Below, piece by piece: positions 37,109-45,852 of a stretch of 64,000 bases of DNA (the first letter of the stretch is position 1; the number at the start of each line of letters is the position of its first letter). The stretch is from Bradyrhizobium nanningense (GTDB taxonomy: Bacteria; Pseudomonadota; Alphaproteobacteria; Rhizobiales; Xanthobacteraceae). Both the position numbers and the translations under genes were made by a program. The DNA lies in the NCBI RefSeq assembly GCF_004114535.1, contig NZ_LBJC01000007.1, positions 124,001-188,000 on the forward strand, given 5' to 3'. The notes under the pieces are model-generated. The model saw nothing but the letters and a program-made list of their open reading frames with translations. It had not been told where the DNA came from and made no database searches.

Positions 37109-37783
37109 ATGACGGCCATGAGCAATGAGATCCGGCTGCGCGAGGACATCTGCCGCTTCGGACGGTCCCTGTTCGAGCGCGGGCTGACGCCGGGCTCCTC
37201 CGGCAATATCAGCGTCAGGCTGGACGGCGGCGGCTGGCTGGTGACGCCGACCAACGCCTCGCTCGGCTTCCTCGATCCGGCAAAGCTGTCGCGGCTCGAC
37301 GATCAGGGCCGGCTGGTCTCTGGCGATGCCCCGACCAAGGAAGTTCCGCTGCACAATGCGCTCTACGACACGCGCGGCAGTGCGCGCGCGATCGTGCATC
37401 TGCACTCCACGCATTCGGTCGCGCTGTCGATGCTGCCGGAGATCGACCCGCGCGCCGCACTGCCGCCGATGACGGCCTATTACCTGATGAAATGCGGCGC
37501 CACCGCGCTCGTGCCCTATTACCGCCCCGGCGATCCCGCCGTGGCGGATGCGATCAAGGGCCTCGCGGGAAGATATTCATCCGTACTGCTCGCCAATCAC
37601 GGCCCGGTGGTCGCCGGCGACACGCTGGAGGCCGCGGTGTTCGCAACGGAGGAGCTGGAAGAGACGGCGAAGCTGTACCTGCTGCTCCGCGGGATGAACC
37701 CGCGATATCTGTCGCCGGAGCAGGTGAAAGATCTGGTGAAGGTGTTCGGGGTGACGCTGCCGGAGCATGGGCACGAGCACTAG
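37109..37783 (+). CDS. otnC: Class II aldolase, 3-oxo-tetronate 4-phosphate decarboxylase
   Basis: This protein of about 224 residues has the class II aldolase features: GLTPGSSGNISVRL for the phosphate site, Glu in PTKEVPLH, and zinc-ligand His in HLHSTHSVA and LLANHGPVV. OtnC decarboxylates 3-oxo-tetronate 4-phosphate to dihydroxyacetone phosphate. It is divergent from the ltnD-otnI-otnK operon across 106 bases, which hold both promoters and a small TTGGC-N6-GCCAA dyad at 37075-37090. Three in-frame ATGs (37094, 37109, 37118) are possible starts; 37109 has the best upstream sequence (AGCGGAC), but the choice is weak. Confidence 0.9.
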   Translation: MTAMSNEIRLREDICRFGRSLFERGLTPGSSGNISVRLDGGGWLVTPTNASLGFLDPAKLSRLDDQGRLVSGDAPTKEVPLHNALYDTRGSARAIVHLHSTHSVALSMLPEIDPRAALPPMTAYYLMKCGATALVPYYRPGDPAVADAIKGLAGRYSSVLLANHGPVVAGDTLEAAVFATEELEETAKLYLLLRGMNPRYLSPEQVKDLVKVFGVTLPEHGHEH

Positions 37784-37794
37784 CTCCCCACCGC

Positions 37795-37897
37795 TGTCAT
37801 TCCTCGCGAAGGCGGGGAATCCAGTACGCCGCGGCCTATCCGTATCCCTCTGGCGTCTCTGGAATACTGGATCGCCCGATCAAGTCGGGCGATGACA
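37795..37897. repeat. Family F repeat between convergent genes
   Basis: TGTCATTCCTCGCGAAGGCG and GATCAAGTCGGGCGATGACA bracket the shared core TCTCTGGAATACTGGATCGC seen at 19520-19624. It lies between the convergent otnC and livF genes. Confidence 0.8.
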
Positions 37898-37934
37898 CTG
37901 AGTGCGCGGGGCGAGCTTGCGCCACACTTCGCAA

Positions 37935-38639
37935 CTACAGCCCCAGATACGCCTTCCTCACGTCGGGATTGCCCTTGATCTCCGCGGCCGGGCCCTGCAT
38001 CAGCACGCGGCCGGTTTGCAGGATGTAGGCGCGGTCGGCGATCTCGAGGCATTCGGCCATGCGCTGTTCGACGATCAGGACGGTCATGCCGGCGTCGCGG
38101 ATGCGTTTTACCGCCTGGAAGATCTCGTCGACGAGTTTTGGCATGATGCCCTGCGAGGGCTCGTCCAGCATCAGAAGCCGCGGGCGCGTCATCAGCGCGC
38201 GGCCGATCGCGAGCATCTGCTGCTCGCCGCCGCTGAGCGTTTCGGCACGCTGCTCGAGGCGCTCGGACAGACGCGGAAACAGCTGAAAGACGAGGTCGAG
38301 CGGCGCCTCGCGGTTCGCCTCGCCCCGGTAGAGATAGCTGCCGAGGCGAAGATTGTCGCGCACCGACAGGCGGGGGAACAGGCGGCGGTTCTCCGGGACA
38401 TAGGCGATGCCGGTGGCCGTAATATGGTGCTGCGCCATGCCGTCGAGGCGCTTGCCGTCGAAGGTCACGCTGCCCGAGCGCGGACGCTCGGCACCGGCGA
38501 TCGACTTCAGCAGCGTCGACTTGCCCGCGCCGTTGGCGCCGGCGACGCAGACGATCTCGCCCTTCTGGACCTCGATCGAGACCGCGGAGATCGCGACCAG
38601 ACCCTGATAGGCAGTGGTGACTTCACGCACCGACAGCAT
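37935..38639 (-). CDS. livF: Branched-chain amino acid-type ABC transporter ATPase LivF
   Basis: This 234-residue ATPase has the Walker A motif GANGAGKSTLLKSI, the signature LSGGEQQMLAIGRAL and the Walker B segment RLLMLDEPSQG. Its length is that of LivF, the shorter of the two ATPases. It overlaps the livG gene upstream by 17 bases. It is the last gene of the operon with permeases and binding protein. HAAT-family transporters often carry substrates other than branched-chain amino acids, and the neighbouring hydro-lyase and amidohydrolase genes suggest one. Confidence 0.95.
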   Translation of the reverse strand: MLSVREVTTAYQGLVAISAVSIEVQKGEIVCVAGANGAGKSTLLKSIAGAERPRSGSVTFDGKRLDGMAQHHITATGIAYVPENRRLFPRLSVRDNLRLGSYLYRGEANREAPLDLVFQLFPRLSERLEQRAETLSGGEQQMLAIGRALMTRPRLLMLDEPSQGIMPKLVDEIFQAVKRIRDAGMTVLIVEQRMAECLEIADRAYILQTGRVLMQGPAAEIKGNPDVRKAYLGL

Positions 38640-39354
38640 GACGATCTCCCAGATATGCCTTGATCACCTTGGGATCTCGGACGACATCGTTCGGCTTGCC
38701 CTCGACTAGCACCTTGCCGAGGTCGAGCACGATGGCGCGGTCGACCAGCGGCATCACGATCTCCATGACGTGCTCGACCATCAAGACGGTGACGCCGGCA
38801 TCGCGGACCTTGCGCACCAGCGCAACGCCGGTCTGCGCCTCGGTCGGCGTCAGGCCGGTGAGGACTTCGTCGAGCAGCAGCAGCTTCGGCTCGGTCGCGA
38901 GCGCGCGTGCGACTTCGAGGCGACGCTTCTCGGCCGGCACGAGGTCGCTCGCCAGCACGTCGGCGCGCGCGGCAAGGCCGGTGAACTCCAGCACCTCGTG
39001 CGCCTTGCGGCGGGCTTCGCGCATCACGGTGTTACGCACGAGCGCACCGACGATGACGTTGTCGATGACAGTCATGGTCTCGAAGCTCTTCACCACCTGG
39101 AAGGTGCGCCCGATGCCACGCTGGCAGCGCTCGGCCGCCGGCATGTGGGTGACGTCGTCGCCGTCGAATAGAATCGAACCTTGGGTCGGCGGCAGCACGC
39201 CGGCGATGAGATTGAACAGCGTCGACTTGCCGGCACCGTTGGGGCCGATCAGGCCGACGATCTCGCCGCGGCCGACCGAGATCGAAACGTCGCTGTTGGC
39301 GACGAGGCCGCCGAACCGCTGCCAGACGCCGCGGGTTTCGAGGAGCGCGGTCAT
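38623..39354 (-). CDS. livG: Branched-chain amino acid-type ABC transporter ATPase LivG
   Basis: This 243-residue ATPase has Walker A GPNGAGKSTLFNLI and Walker B KLLLLDEVLTGLTPTE. The signature segment between them reads LVPAEKRRLEVARAL, a divergent version of LSGG common in LivG. Its start overlaps the livM stop by 4 bases (ATGA) and its end overlaps livF by 17 bases, so translation is coupled. It energises uptake together with LivF. Confidence 0.95.
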   Translation of the reverse strand: MTALLETRGVWQRFGGLVANSDVSISVGRGEIVGLIGPNGAGKSTLFNLIAGVLPPTQGSILFDGDDVTHMPAAERCQRGIGRTFQVVKSFETMTVIDNVIVGALVRNTVMREARRKAHEVLEFTGLAARADVLASDLVPAEKRRLEVARALATEPKLLLLDEVLTGLTPTEAQTGVALVRKVRDAGVTVLMVEHVMEIVMPLVDRAIVLDLGKVLVEGKPNDVVRDPKVIKAYLGDRHAVGA

Positions 39355-40346
39355 CGTGTGGCTCCCTTGATCTGGTTCTTGGCTTTTGTCCGCGAGAACA
39401 GGCTCACCAGACCTTGCGGCAAGGCGAGCGAGATCGCCACGATCAGCGCGCCGTAGACGATCAGATCGACGCCGCGGCCGGAGCCTCCGATATAGGAGCG
39501 CGTCAGCTCCGTCATCGGGATCAGGATGGCCGCACCGAGCACAGGCCCCCAGAGGGTGCCGATGCCGCCGAGCACCGCCGGCAGCGCCATCAGCAGCGAG
39601 AATTGGAAGCCCATCACGCTCTCAGGGTCGATATAGGCGAGGAACTGCGCATAGAAGGCGCCGCCGATGGCGACGAGGAAGGCGGAGACGGCTGCCGCGC
39701 CCATCTTGGAGTTGAACACGACGACGCCGAGGCTTTCGGCCGCCTCCGGATTGTCCTTCACCGCACGCCACCAGAAGCCCCATTTGGAGTCCTCCAGCCA
39801 CCAGGTGACGAACCAGGCGAGGCAGCAGAGCGCCAGCGCGAAATAGAAGTACGGCAGCTTGGTGCGCATGAACTGGAATTTCAGCCAGCTGTCGCCGCGG
39901 ATCGGAACGGTGATGCCCATCGCAGCTCCCGCCCATTCCCAGTTCTGGAACAGCAGCAGGCCGATTTCTGCGATGACAATGGTCGCGATGACGAAGTAGT
40001 GGCCGCGCAGGCGGAAGAAGGGATAGCCGAGCCCCATTGCGATCAGGGCCGCAATCACGCCGCCGCCGAGCATGCCGAACCAGGGCAGCACGCCGAACTT
40101 CGTGAAGAGAAGCTCGGTGGTGTAGGCGCCGATGCCGAAGTAGAGCGCGTGGCCCAGCGAAATCTGCCCGCAATAGCCGGAGAGGATGTTCCAGCTCTGC
40201 GACAGCGCCGCATACATCAGGGTCAGGATCAGGATGTTCTGGACGTAGACGTCCTTGACGAACAGCGGCGCGAGCGCGGCGAGGGCCGCCAGCACCGCGG
40301 CGATGATGAGGTCGCGGCGGCGCCGCGCGGCGAAAGTCTTGTCCAT
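39351..40346 (-). CDS. livM: Branched-chain amino acid-type ABC transporter permease LivM
   Basis: This 331-residue permease has about eight membrane segments and the conserved segments SGYCGQISLGHALYFGIGAY and GFWWRAVKDNPEAAESLGV, the latter being the ATPase-coupling loop. ATG 40346 shares one base with the stop of livH (TGATG), so translation is coupled. The frame is open much further upstream, but that part is a shadow of livH. It forms the membrane channel together with LivH. Confidence 0.94.
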   Translation of the reverse strand: MDKTFAARRRRDLIIAAVLAALAALAPLFVKDVYVQNILILTLMYAALSQSWNILSGYCGQISLGHALYFGIGAYTTELLFTKFGVLPWFGMLGGGVIAALIAMGLGYPFFRLRGHYFVIATIVIAEIGLLLFQNWEWAGAAMGITVPIRGDSWLKFQFMRTKLPYFYFALALCCLAWFVTWWLEDSKWGFWWRAVKDNPEAAESLGVVVFNSKMGAAAVSAFLVAIGGAFYAQFLAYIDPESVMGFQFSLLMALPAVLGGIGTLWGPVLGAAILIPMTELTRSYIGGSGRGVDLIVYGALIVAISLALPQGLVSLFSRTKAKNQIKGATR

Positions 40347-41224
40347 CACATCGACCCGAACAGGCCGCGCGGCCGGATAAAGACGACAAGCAGATAGACG
40401 GCGTAGATGCCGACCGACTTCAGCGACGGCGGCAGCACCAAGGCGGTGACCGCTTCGACGAGACCGACGATGATGCCGCCGGCAAACGCGCCGAACACGC
40501 TGCCGAAACCGCCGAGCGCCACCGTGACATAGGCGATCAGCGCGAAGGACGCGCCGACGTCGGGGTAGATGTAGAAGAACACCGCCATGATCGCGCCGGC
40601 AAGACCGACCAGTGCTGCGCCGAGGCCCCAGCCGAGCGCGAACACGCGGTTCTTGTCGATGCCGACCAGGGCGACCGCGCCGGGATCCTCGCGTGTCGCC
40701 TCCAGCGCACGGCCGAAATCGGTGCGGTGGATGAAGAAGTAGAGGCCGGCGAACGCGGCGATCGAGACCAGCGCACCGATCAGCTGCGGCTCCGGCAGGA
40801 AGATGCCGCCGATCGATATTGTTTTTCCGCCAAGCCAGGATTGCGGGATACTGCGATAGTCCGGCGTGAAGAAGAATTGCGCCAGGCCCCGCATCACGAT
40901 GGCAAGACCGAAGGTGGAGAAGATCTGCACCATGCCGGCATTGGCCTTGGCCCGCATGGCGAAGCGTACAACCAAGAGGTAGATGACGGCCCCGAACACG
41001 AAGAGTGCCGCGGCAACCAGTGGCGCCGACAGCAAGGGGTCGATGGCGAAGAACGTGAATAGGAAGAAGCTCACATACATCGCGATCATCAGGAACTCGC
41101 CATGGGCGAAGTTCACGACGTCCATCAGGCCGAAGATCAGCGCGAGGCCGACTGCGATCAGCCCGTAGAGCAGCCCCATCAGAAGGCCGCTTGCGAGACT
41201 TTGGATAATGGCTTGGGCTGTCAC
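40346..41224 (-). CDS. livH: Branched-chain amino acid-type ABC transporter permease LivH
   Basis: This 292-residue permease has eight predicted membrane segments and the typical start AQAIIQSLASGLLMGLLYGL with FGLMDVVNFAHGEFLM. The coupling-loop segment is TDFGRALEATREDPGAVALV. The start is taken as GTG 41224, preceded by GGGGGA with 7 bases spacing; a GTG 15 bases upstream is the alternative. A family G repeat occupies the space between the binding-protein gene and this start. Confidence 0.94.
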   Translation of the reverse strand: MTAQAIIQSLASGLLMGLLYGLIAVGLALIFGLMDVVNFAHGEFLMIAMYVSFFLFTFFAIDPLLSAPLVAAALFVFGAVIYLLVVRFAMRAKANAGMVQIFSTFGLAIVMRGLAQFFFTPDYRSIPQSWLGGKTISIGGIFLPEPQLIGALVSIAAFAGLYFFIHRTDFGRALEATREDPGAVALVGIDKNRVFALGWGLGAALVGLAGAIMAVFFYIYPDVGASFALIAYVTVALGGFGSVFGAFAGGIIVGLVEAVTALVLPPSLKSVGIYAVYLLVVFIRPRGLFGSM

Positions 41225-41246
41225 TGCATCGTCCCCCACACTCCGA

Positions 41247-41340
41247 CCTCATCCTGAGGAGCGCGCCGCAGCGCGCGTCTCGAAGGATGGCCCGCCCTCG
41301 TCCTTCGAGACGCGGGCTGCACCCGCCCTCAGGATGAGGA
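41247..41340. repeat. Family G palindromic repeat inside the transporter operon
   Basis: CCTCATCCTGAGGAGCGC and CGGGCTGCACCCGCCCTCAGGATGAGG pair, with inner GCGCGCGTCTCGAAGGA and TCCTTCGAGACGCG. It sits between the binding-protein gene and livH, where a stable hairpin could shield the upstream mRNA. Confidence 0.85.
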
Positions 41341-41370
41341 CGGGAACTACTGTCTCAGTCCCGCTTTTGC

Positions 41371-42615
41371 TTACTTCATCGGCCAGATCGCCTCGGCGAT
41401 CGCGGCCTGCGGCGGGAAGATGGTGACGAACTTGCCGCCGACATATTGCAGCAGCACCGGATCGGCGTCGTTGTTCTGGCCCATCTCGTCGAACTTGACA
41501 CGCTTCCAGGGCATGATGGTCTGCTCGCCCGGGATGTCGGTCGCCGCCAGCGCATCGCGGATCTTCTCGCCGTCGGTCGACTTGGCGCGGCTGATGGCGT
41601 CGGCGAGGATGATCAGGCCCATGAACTGGCGCGAGGTCAGGTCGTTGAAGTCCTTGCCCGATCGCGTCTTGAACATGTCGTTGATCTTGCCGACCATCGG
41701 GCGCTTCTGCGCGAGGTCGAGCGAGAAGGTGCCGCGCGAGATCACGCCTTCGAGCTTGTTGCCGACGGCATCATAGAGCGCCTTCTCGGAGAAGCCGGCG
41801 TCCTGCGCCACGATCGCATTCGGCTTGTAGCCGAGCTCGGCCATGGTCTTGACCAGGAGGATGCCGTCGGTGGTGTAGCTCGAGGGCATCAGCACGTCGG
41901 CATTCGCGGACTTGAGCTGCTGCACCTCGGCCGAGAGCGAGGGCGAGTTGGCGCGATACTTGATGTCGGTGACGATCTTGTAACCGCGCTCGCCCGCGAT
42001 CTTGGCCTGGGCGTTGCCGGAATCGGTGCCGAAGATGGTGTCTTCGTGGAACAGCGACAGCGTCTCGATCTTGGTGCCCTTCTTCTTCATGGCATCGAAG
42101 AAGTCGAACATCGCGGCCGAGTACATCTCATCGTGCGGCGCGGCGCGGAAGTAATATTTCAGGCCGCGGCGATGCAGGCTCGGCGAGGAATTGTCGGCGG
42201 AGACGAACGGGACCTGGTAGCGCTCGCAGATCTGGCTGACGGTGACGGCGACCGCGCTCTGATAGGTGCCGATGATGGCGCAGACCTTCTCCTGCGTGAT
42301 CAGGCGCTCGGCCTCGGCGCGGCCCTTCTGCGGATCGGCCTGGTGGTCGGCGAAGACGAGGCGGACCTTGGCACCACCGAGACCCGGCAGGCCTTCGCCC
42401 TTGGCCAGCGGCAGATCGAAGTCGGTATCCTTGTTGATGACTTCGAGCGCAGTCTCATACGCCTTCTGCGCGTCGACGCCCTGCTGCGCGCTGCCGCCGG
42501 AGAACGGATAGATCACGCCGATCACGACTTCCGGCGTCTGCGCGCGCGCAGCGAGCGGCACCAGAGCGGCAGTGGCGGTGGCTCCTAACAACACGTCGCG
42601 GCGAGTGATCGTCAT
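41371..42615 (-). CDS. ABC transporter substrate-binding protein (LivJ/HAAT type)
   Basis: This 414-residue periplasmic protein has a twin-arginine signal (TITRRDVLLGATATAALVP, cleavage near ARAQ). It then has the two-lobed type I binding fold (VVIGVIYPFSGGSAQQGVDA at the start of the mature part). It belongs to the amide/branched-chain amino acid family, and its ligand cannot be read. It lies upstream of livHMGF and downstream of the DUF1445 gene on the same strand. Tat export suggests folding before secretion, which is common for this family in Bradyrhizobium. Confidence 0.94.
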   Translation of the reverse strand: MTITRRDVLLGATATAALVPLAARAQTPEVVIGVIYPFSGGSAQQGVDAQKAYETALEVINKDTDFDLPLAKGEGLPGLGGAKVRLVFADHQADPQKGRAEAERLITQEKVCAIIGTYQSAVAVTVSQICERYQVPFVSADNSSPSLHRRGLKYYFRAAPHDEMYSAAMFDFFDAMKKKGTKIETLSLFHEDTIFGTDSGNAQAKIAGERGYKIVTDIKYRANSPSLSAEVQQLKSANADVLMPSSYTTDGILLVKTMAELGYKPNAIVAQDAGFSEKALYDAVGNKLEGVISRGTFSLDLAQKRPMVGKINDMFKTRSGKDFNDLTSRQFMGLIILADAISRAKSTDGEKIRDALAATDIPGEQTIMPWKRVKFDEMGQNNDADPVLLQYVGGKFVTIFPPQAAIAEAIWPMK

Positions 42616-42703
42616 GGCAAAGTCCCCTGTGACTGAATTTGGCTGATCGAATGAAGCGATTGATGGATGCGGTAAAGCTCGAAGAAGCAGCAGATGCTGC
42701 CCA

Positions 42704-43519
42704 CTAAATCACGGCCATGGTCCTGTTCTTGAGATCCGTTACCAGCATCAGGCCGGGCGAATGCGTGATCGCGAACGGGAGCTTCGCGGCGTTGATCACC
42801 GATTGCGGCGTCACGCCGCAGGCCCAGAACACCGGAATCTCGTCGTCGGCGACCGGCACGGGATCGCCGTAGTCGGGCTTGGAGATGTCCTTGATGCCGA
42901 TCAGATGCGGATGACCGAGATGCACGGGCGCACCGTGCACGGCGGGATAGCGCGAGGTGATCTGCACCGCGCGGATCGCGTCCGCCGGCTTGAACGGCCG
43001 CATCGACACCACCATGGGACCTGCGAACGGGCCGGCCTCGCCGCAGGCGATGTTGGTGCGGTACATCGGCACGCGCACGTTCTGCTCGATGTGGCGGATC
43101 GGCATGCCCTCGTCGAGCAGCGCCTCTTCGAACGAGAACGAGCAGCCGAGCACGAAGGTCACGAGATCGTCCCGCCAGTACTTCGTCACATCAGTCGGCT
43201 CGTCGACGACCTCACCATCGCGCCAGACGCGATAGCGCGGCACGTCGGTGCGGATGTCGAGATCGGCGCCGAGCGCGGGGATGAAAGGACTGCCGACGTC
43301 GGACATGCCGATGATCGGGCACGGCTTCGGATTGAGCTGACAGAAGCGGTGGAAGGCGCCGGCATAGTCCGCCGGCAGGATCGCGAGATTGCCCTGAACG
43401 AAGCCGGGAGCGATTCCGGCGGTGGAGGCGACCTGTCCCTCGCGGTAAGCGAGCCGGGCCTTGCGGCTCGGGAGCGTGTCGGGCGTTTCAGTTTGCTGCG
43501 CTGCCACCAAAACAGTCAT
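42704..43519 (-). CDS. DUF1445 putative hydro-lyase / D-glutamate cyclase-family protein
   Basis: This protein of about 271 residues has [20 protein letters not shown] at the start, [20 protein letters not shown] in the middle and [20 protein letters not shown] near the end, all typical of DUF1445. The family includes mammalian D-glutamate cyclase, which interconverts D-glutamate and 5-oxo-D-proline; bacterial members are mostly uncharacterised. It is first in line before the binding protein and livHMGF, and divergent from a LysR gene. Its substrate is therefore probably delivered by that transporter. The ATG at 43519 fits the family start. Confidence 0.92.
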   Translation of the reverse strand: MTVLVAAQQTETPDTLPSRKARLAYREGQVASTAGIAPGFVQGNLAILPADYAGAFHRFCQLNPKPCPIIGMSDVGSPFIPALGADLDIRTDVPRYRVWRDGEVVDEPTDVTKYWRDDLVTFVLGCSFSFEEALLDEGMPIRHIEQNVRVPMYRTNIACGEAGPFAGPMVVSMRPFKPADAIRAVQITSRYPAVHGAPVHLGHPHLIGIKDISKPDYGDPVPVADDEIPVFWACGVTPQSVINAAKLPFAITHSPGLMLVTDLKNRTMAVI

Positions 43520-43601
43520 GTGATCGACCTGCCTATAAACTCGACAAAGACAAGCCAACACCAAGCGTGCTATAAAGTCTAATCGTCGTTTCTAATCAAT
43601 C

Positions 43602-43622
43602 TCGATAAATCTGATTTATCGA
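43602..43622. promoter_or_regulatory. LysR-type T-N11-A operator
   Basis: TCGATAAA-TCTGA-TTTATCGA is a perfect 8-base dyad that contains GAT-N11-ATC. It lies 18-38 bases upstream of the LysR start (43640) and between it and the divergent DUF1445 gene, so it is a good candidate for the binding site of that regulator. Confidence 0.7.
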
Positions 43623-43639
43623 TCGGGAAAATCCTTCCA

Positions 43640-44557
43640 ATGCTGGACTTCAGGTCGATCGAGACATTCCTTTGGGTTGTGAAGCTCGGCAGCTTTCGCG
43701 GCGCCGCCCAACGCCTCAACACGACCCAGCCGGCGATCTCCCAGCGGATCGCCCAGCTCGAGCGCGAAATGGGCGTGAAGCTGCTCAACCGCGATCATCG
43801 CGTGGCCTCACCCACCCCGAGCGGCCGGCAGATGATGGTCTATGCGGAGAAGCTGATCGGCCTGCGTGCACAGATGATGGCCGAGATTGGCGACCGTTCG
43901 GCGATGCGCGGCGTGATGCGGCTCGGCGTCGCCGAGACCATCGTGCACACCTGGCTGCCGCGCCTCGTGAAGAGCGTGAACCAGGTCTATCCGAACCTGT
44001 CGCTGGAGATCGAGGTCGACATCACGCCGAACCTCACCGCACGCCTGCTCGCGCAGGAGATCGAGCTCGCCTTCGTCGTCGGCCCCCTGTCCGCCTCCGG
44101 CGTGCACAACCGCGTGCTCGCCGACTATCCGATCGGCTTTCTCGCAAGTCCTTCGCTCGGGCTCGGCAAGGGCCCTGTGACACCGGCGGAGCTTGCGCGG
44201 TTTCCGATCATCACCTTCCCGCGCAAGACCAAGCCTTACGAGGTCGTGCGCGAGGTATTCGACCGGCCGGAGCTGCCGCCGATCCGACTGCACGCCTCCG
44301 CTTCGCTTGCGACCGTGATCCACATGGCAGTGGAAGGGCTCGGCGTCGCCGTGATTCCCGACGCCATCGTCGAGAGCGAGCTCGCCGACGGGCGGCTGCA
44401 ACTGCTCGACACCGATCTTGCCATCGCGCCGCTGACCTTCACCGCAAGCTGGCTCGCCTCGCCTGACGTCGTCGCCGTGGAGCGCGTCGCCGAGCTTGCA
44501 CGGCAGATTGCGCAGAGCAGCCTCGCGGTTGACGCGCCCGCGCTGGCGGGTCATTGA
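43640..44557 (+). CDS. LysR-family transcriptional regulator
   Basis: This 305-residue regulator has its helix-turn-helix in residues 1-60 (FLWVVKLGSFRGAAQRLNTT, QPAISQRIAQLEREMG) and an effector domain from about residue 90. It is the first gene of a run of four on the same strand (gaps of 32, 12 and 11 bases to the M20 hydrolase, hydroxyacid dehydrogenase and Ldh-family genes). It is divergent from the DUF1445-transporter operon. It probably controls both, through the dyad at 43602-43622. The effector may be the transported compound or a product. Confidence 0.93.
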   Translation: MLDFRSIETFLWVVKLGSFRGAAQRLNTTQPAISQRIAQLEREMGVKLLNRDHRVASPTPSGRQMMVYAEKLIGLRAQMMAEIGDRSAMRGVMRLGVAETIVHTWLPRLVKSVNQVYPNLSLEIEVDITPNLTARLLAQEIELAFVVGPLSASGVHNRVLADYPIGFLASPSLGLGKGPVTPAELARFPIITFPRKTKPYEVVREVFDRPELPPIRLHASASLATVIHMAVEGLGVAVIPDAIVESELADGRLQLLDTDLAIAPLTFTASWLASPDVVAVERVAELARQIAQSSLAVDAPALAGH

Positions 44558-44589
44558 AAAAGGCGCCGGAAAATCGAGAGAACGAACGC

Positions 44590-45840
44590 ATGAGCCGAGC
44601 CGTCACCAACCTGCAAATCGATTCCGCCCGCCTCTGGGGCTCCATCCACGAGACCGCGCAATTTGGCGCGACGGCCAAGGGTGGCGTACGGCGGCTGACG
44701 CTGAGTGCCGAGGACAAGCAGGTGCGCGACTGGTTCCGCAAGGCGTGCGAGGAGGCAGGGCTTGAGGTGCACACCGATGCACTCGGCTCGCAATTCGGCC
44801 TGCGCAAAGGCCGCGACATGTCGAAGCCGCCGGTCGGCATCGGCTCGCATCTCGACACCCAGCCGACCGGCGGCAAATATGACGGCATTCTGGGCACACT
44901 TGGTGCGCTCGAAGTGATCCGCACGCTGAACGACGCGGGGATCGAGACCGACGCACCGATCTGCGTCGTCAACTGGACCAATGAGGAAGGCTCGCGCTTC
45001 GCACCCGCGATGATGGCCTCCGCGGCGTACGTCGGCGATTTCACCACCGACGACATTTTGTCGCGCAAGGACGCCGAGGGCACCACTGTCGGCCAGGCGC
45101 TGGATAGCATCGGCTATCGCGGCGACAAGCCGGTGGGCTTTCAGAAGCTCGGCTGCTTCGTCGAGCTGCACATCGAGCAGGGCCCGATCCTGGAGGCCGA
45201 AGGCAAGACCATCGGCGTCGTCGATTCCGGCCAGGGCGTGTTGTGGTACGACGGCAAGATTTCCGGCTTCGAGAGCCATGCCGGCTCGACACCGATGCCG
45301 CTGCGCCGCGATGCGCTGGCGACGTTGTCGGAGATCGTGCTGGCGATGGAAGCCATTGCCAGGAAGCACGGGCCGAACGCGGTCGGCACCATCGGCGAGG
45401 CCGTGATCGCAAATCCCTCGCGCAACGTCATTCCCGGCGAGATCGCCTTCACGATGGATTGCCGCAGTGCAGACGGCGCGATCATGGATGCTCTCGACCG
45501 CGATTTGCGCGGAGCGATTGCCGAGATTTCCGCCCGCCGCAAGGTCGAGGTGAAGATCGATCTGGTCTGGCGCAAGCCGCCGACCCATTTCGATCCCAAG
45601 CTGATCGCGGCGGTCGAGAGCGCGGCGAAGACGCTCGGCTATTCATCCCGCCGCATCACCTCCGGCGCCGGCCATGACGCCTGCAACCTCAACACAATCA
45701 TGCCTGCCGCGATGGTGTTCGTGCCCTGCAAGGACGGCATCAGCCACAACGAGCTGGAGGACGCGACGCAGCCCGACTGCGCCGCGGGCACCAACGTCCT
45801 CATGCATACCGTGCTGGCAATCGCCGGCGTCGCGTCCTGA
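44590..45840 (+). CDS. M20-family Zn amidohydrolase (N-carbamoyl-amino-acid hydrolase/allantoate amidohydrolase type)
   Basis: This 416-residue enzyme carries the metal ligands of the AllC/HyuC group: GSHLDTQPTGGKYDGILG, NEEGSRFAP, ELHIEQGP and SGAGHDACNL. These enzymes cleave the carbamoyl or ureido amide of N-carbamoyl-L-amino acids, beta-ureidopropionate or allantoate. The specificity loop cannot be read with certainty. ATG 44590 was chosen because GAGAG lies upstream and family members begin there. It is 32 bases behind the LysR gene and 12 bases ahead of the hydroxyacid dehydrogenase gene. Confidence 0.92.
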   Translation: MSRAVTNLQIDSARLWGSIHETAQFGATAKGGVRRLTLSAEDKQVRDWFRKACEEAGLEVHTDALGSQFGLRKGRDMSKPPVGIGSHLDTQPTGGKYDGILGTLGALEVIRTLNDAGIETDAPICVVNWTNEEGSRFAPAMMASAAYVGDFTTDDILSRKDAEGTTVGQALDSIGYRGDKPVGFQKLGCFVELHIEQGPILEAEGKTIGVVDSGQGVLWYDGKISGFESHAGSTPMPLRRDALATLSEIVLAMEAIARKHGPNAVGTIGEAVIANPSRNVIPGEIAFTMDCRSADGAIMDALDRDLRGAIAEISARRKVEVKIDLVWRKPPTHFDPKLIAAVESAAKTLGYSSRRITSGAGHDACNLNTIMPAAMVFVPCKDGISHNELEDATQPDCAAGTNVLMHTVLAIAGVAS

Positions 45841-45852
45841 CCGGAGAGAGCC

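Noticed and set aside
40347..41252. Extension of the LivM frame upstream to 41252
   Set aside because: That part overlaps livH out of frame; the LivM protein starts at 40346.
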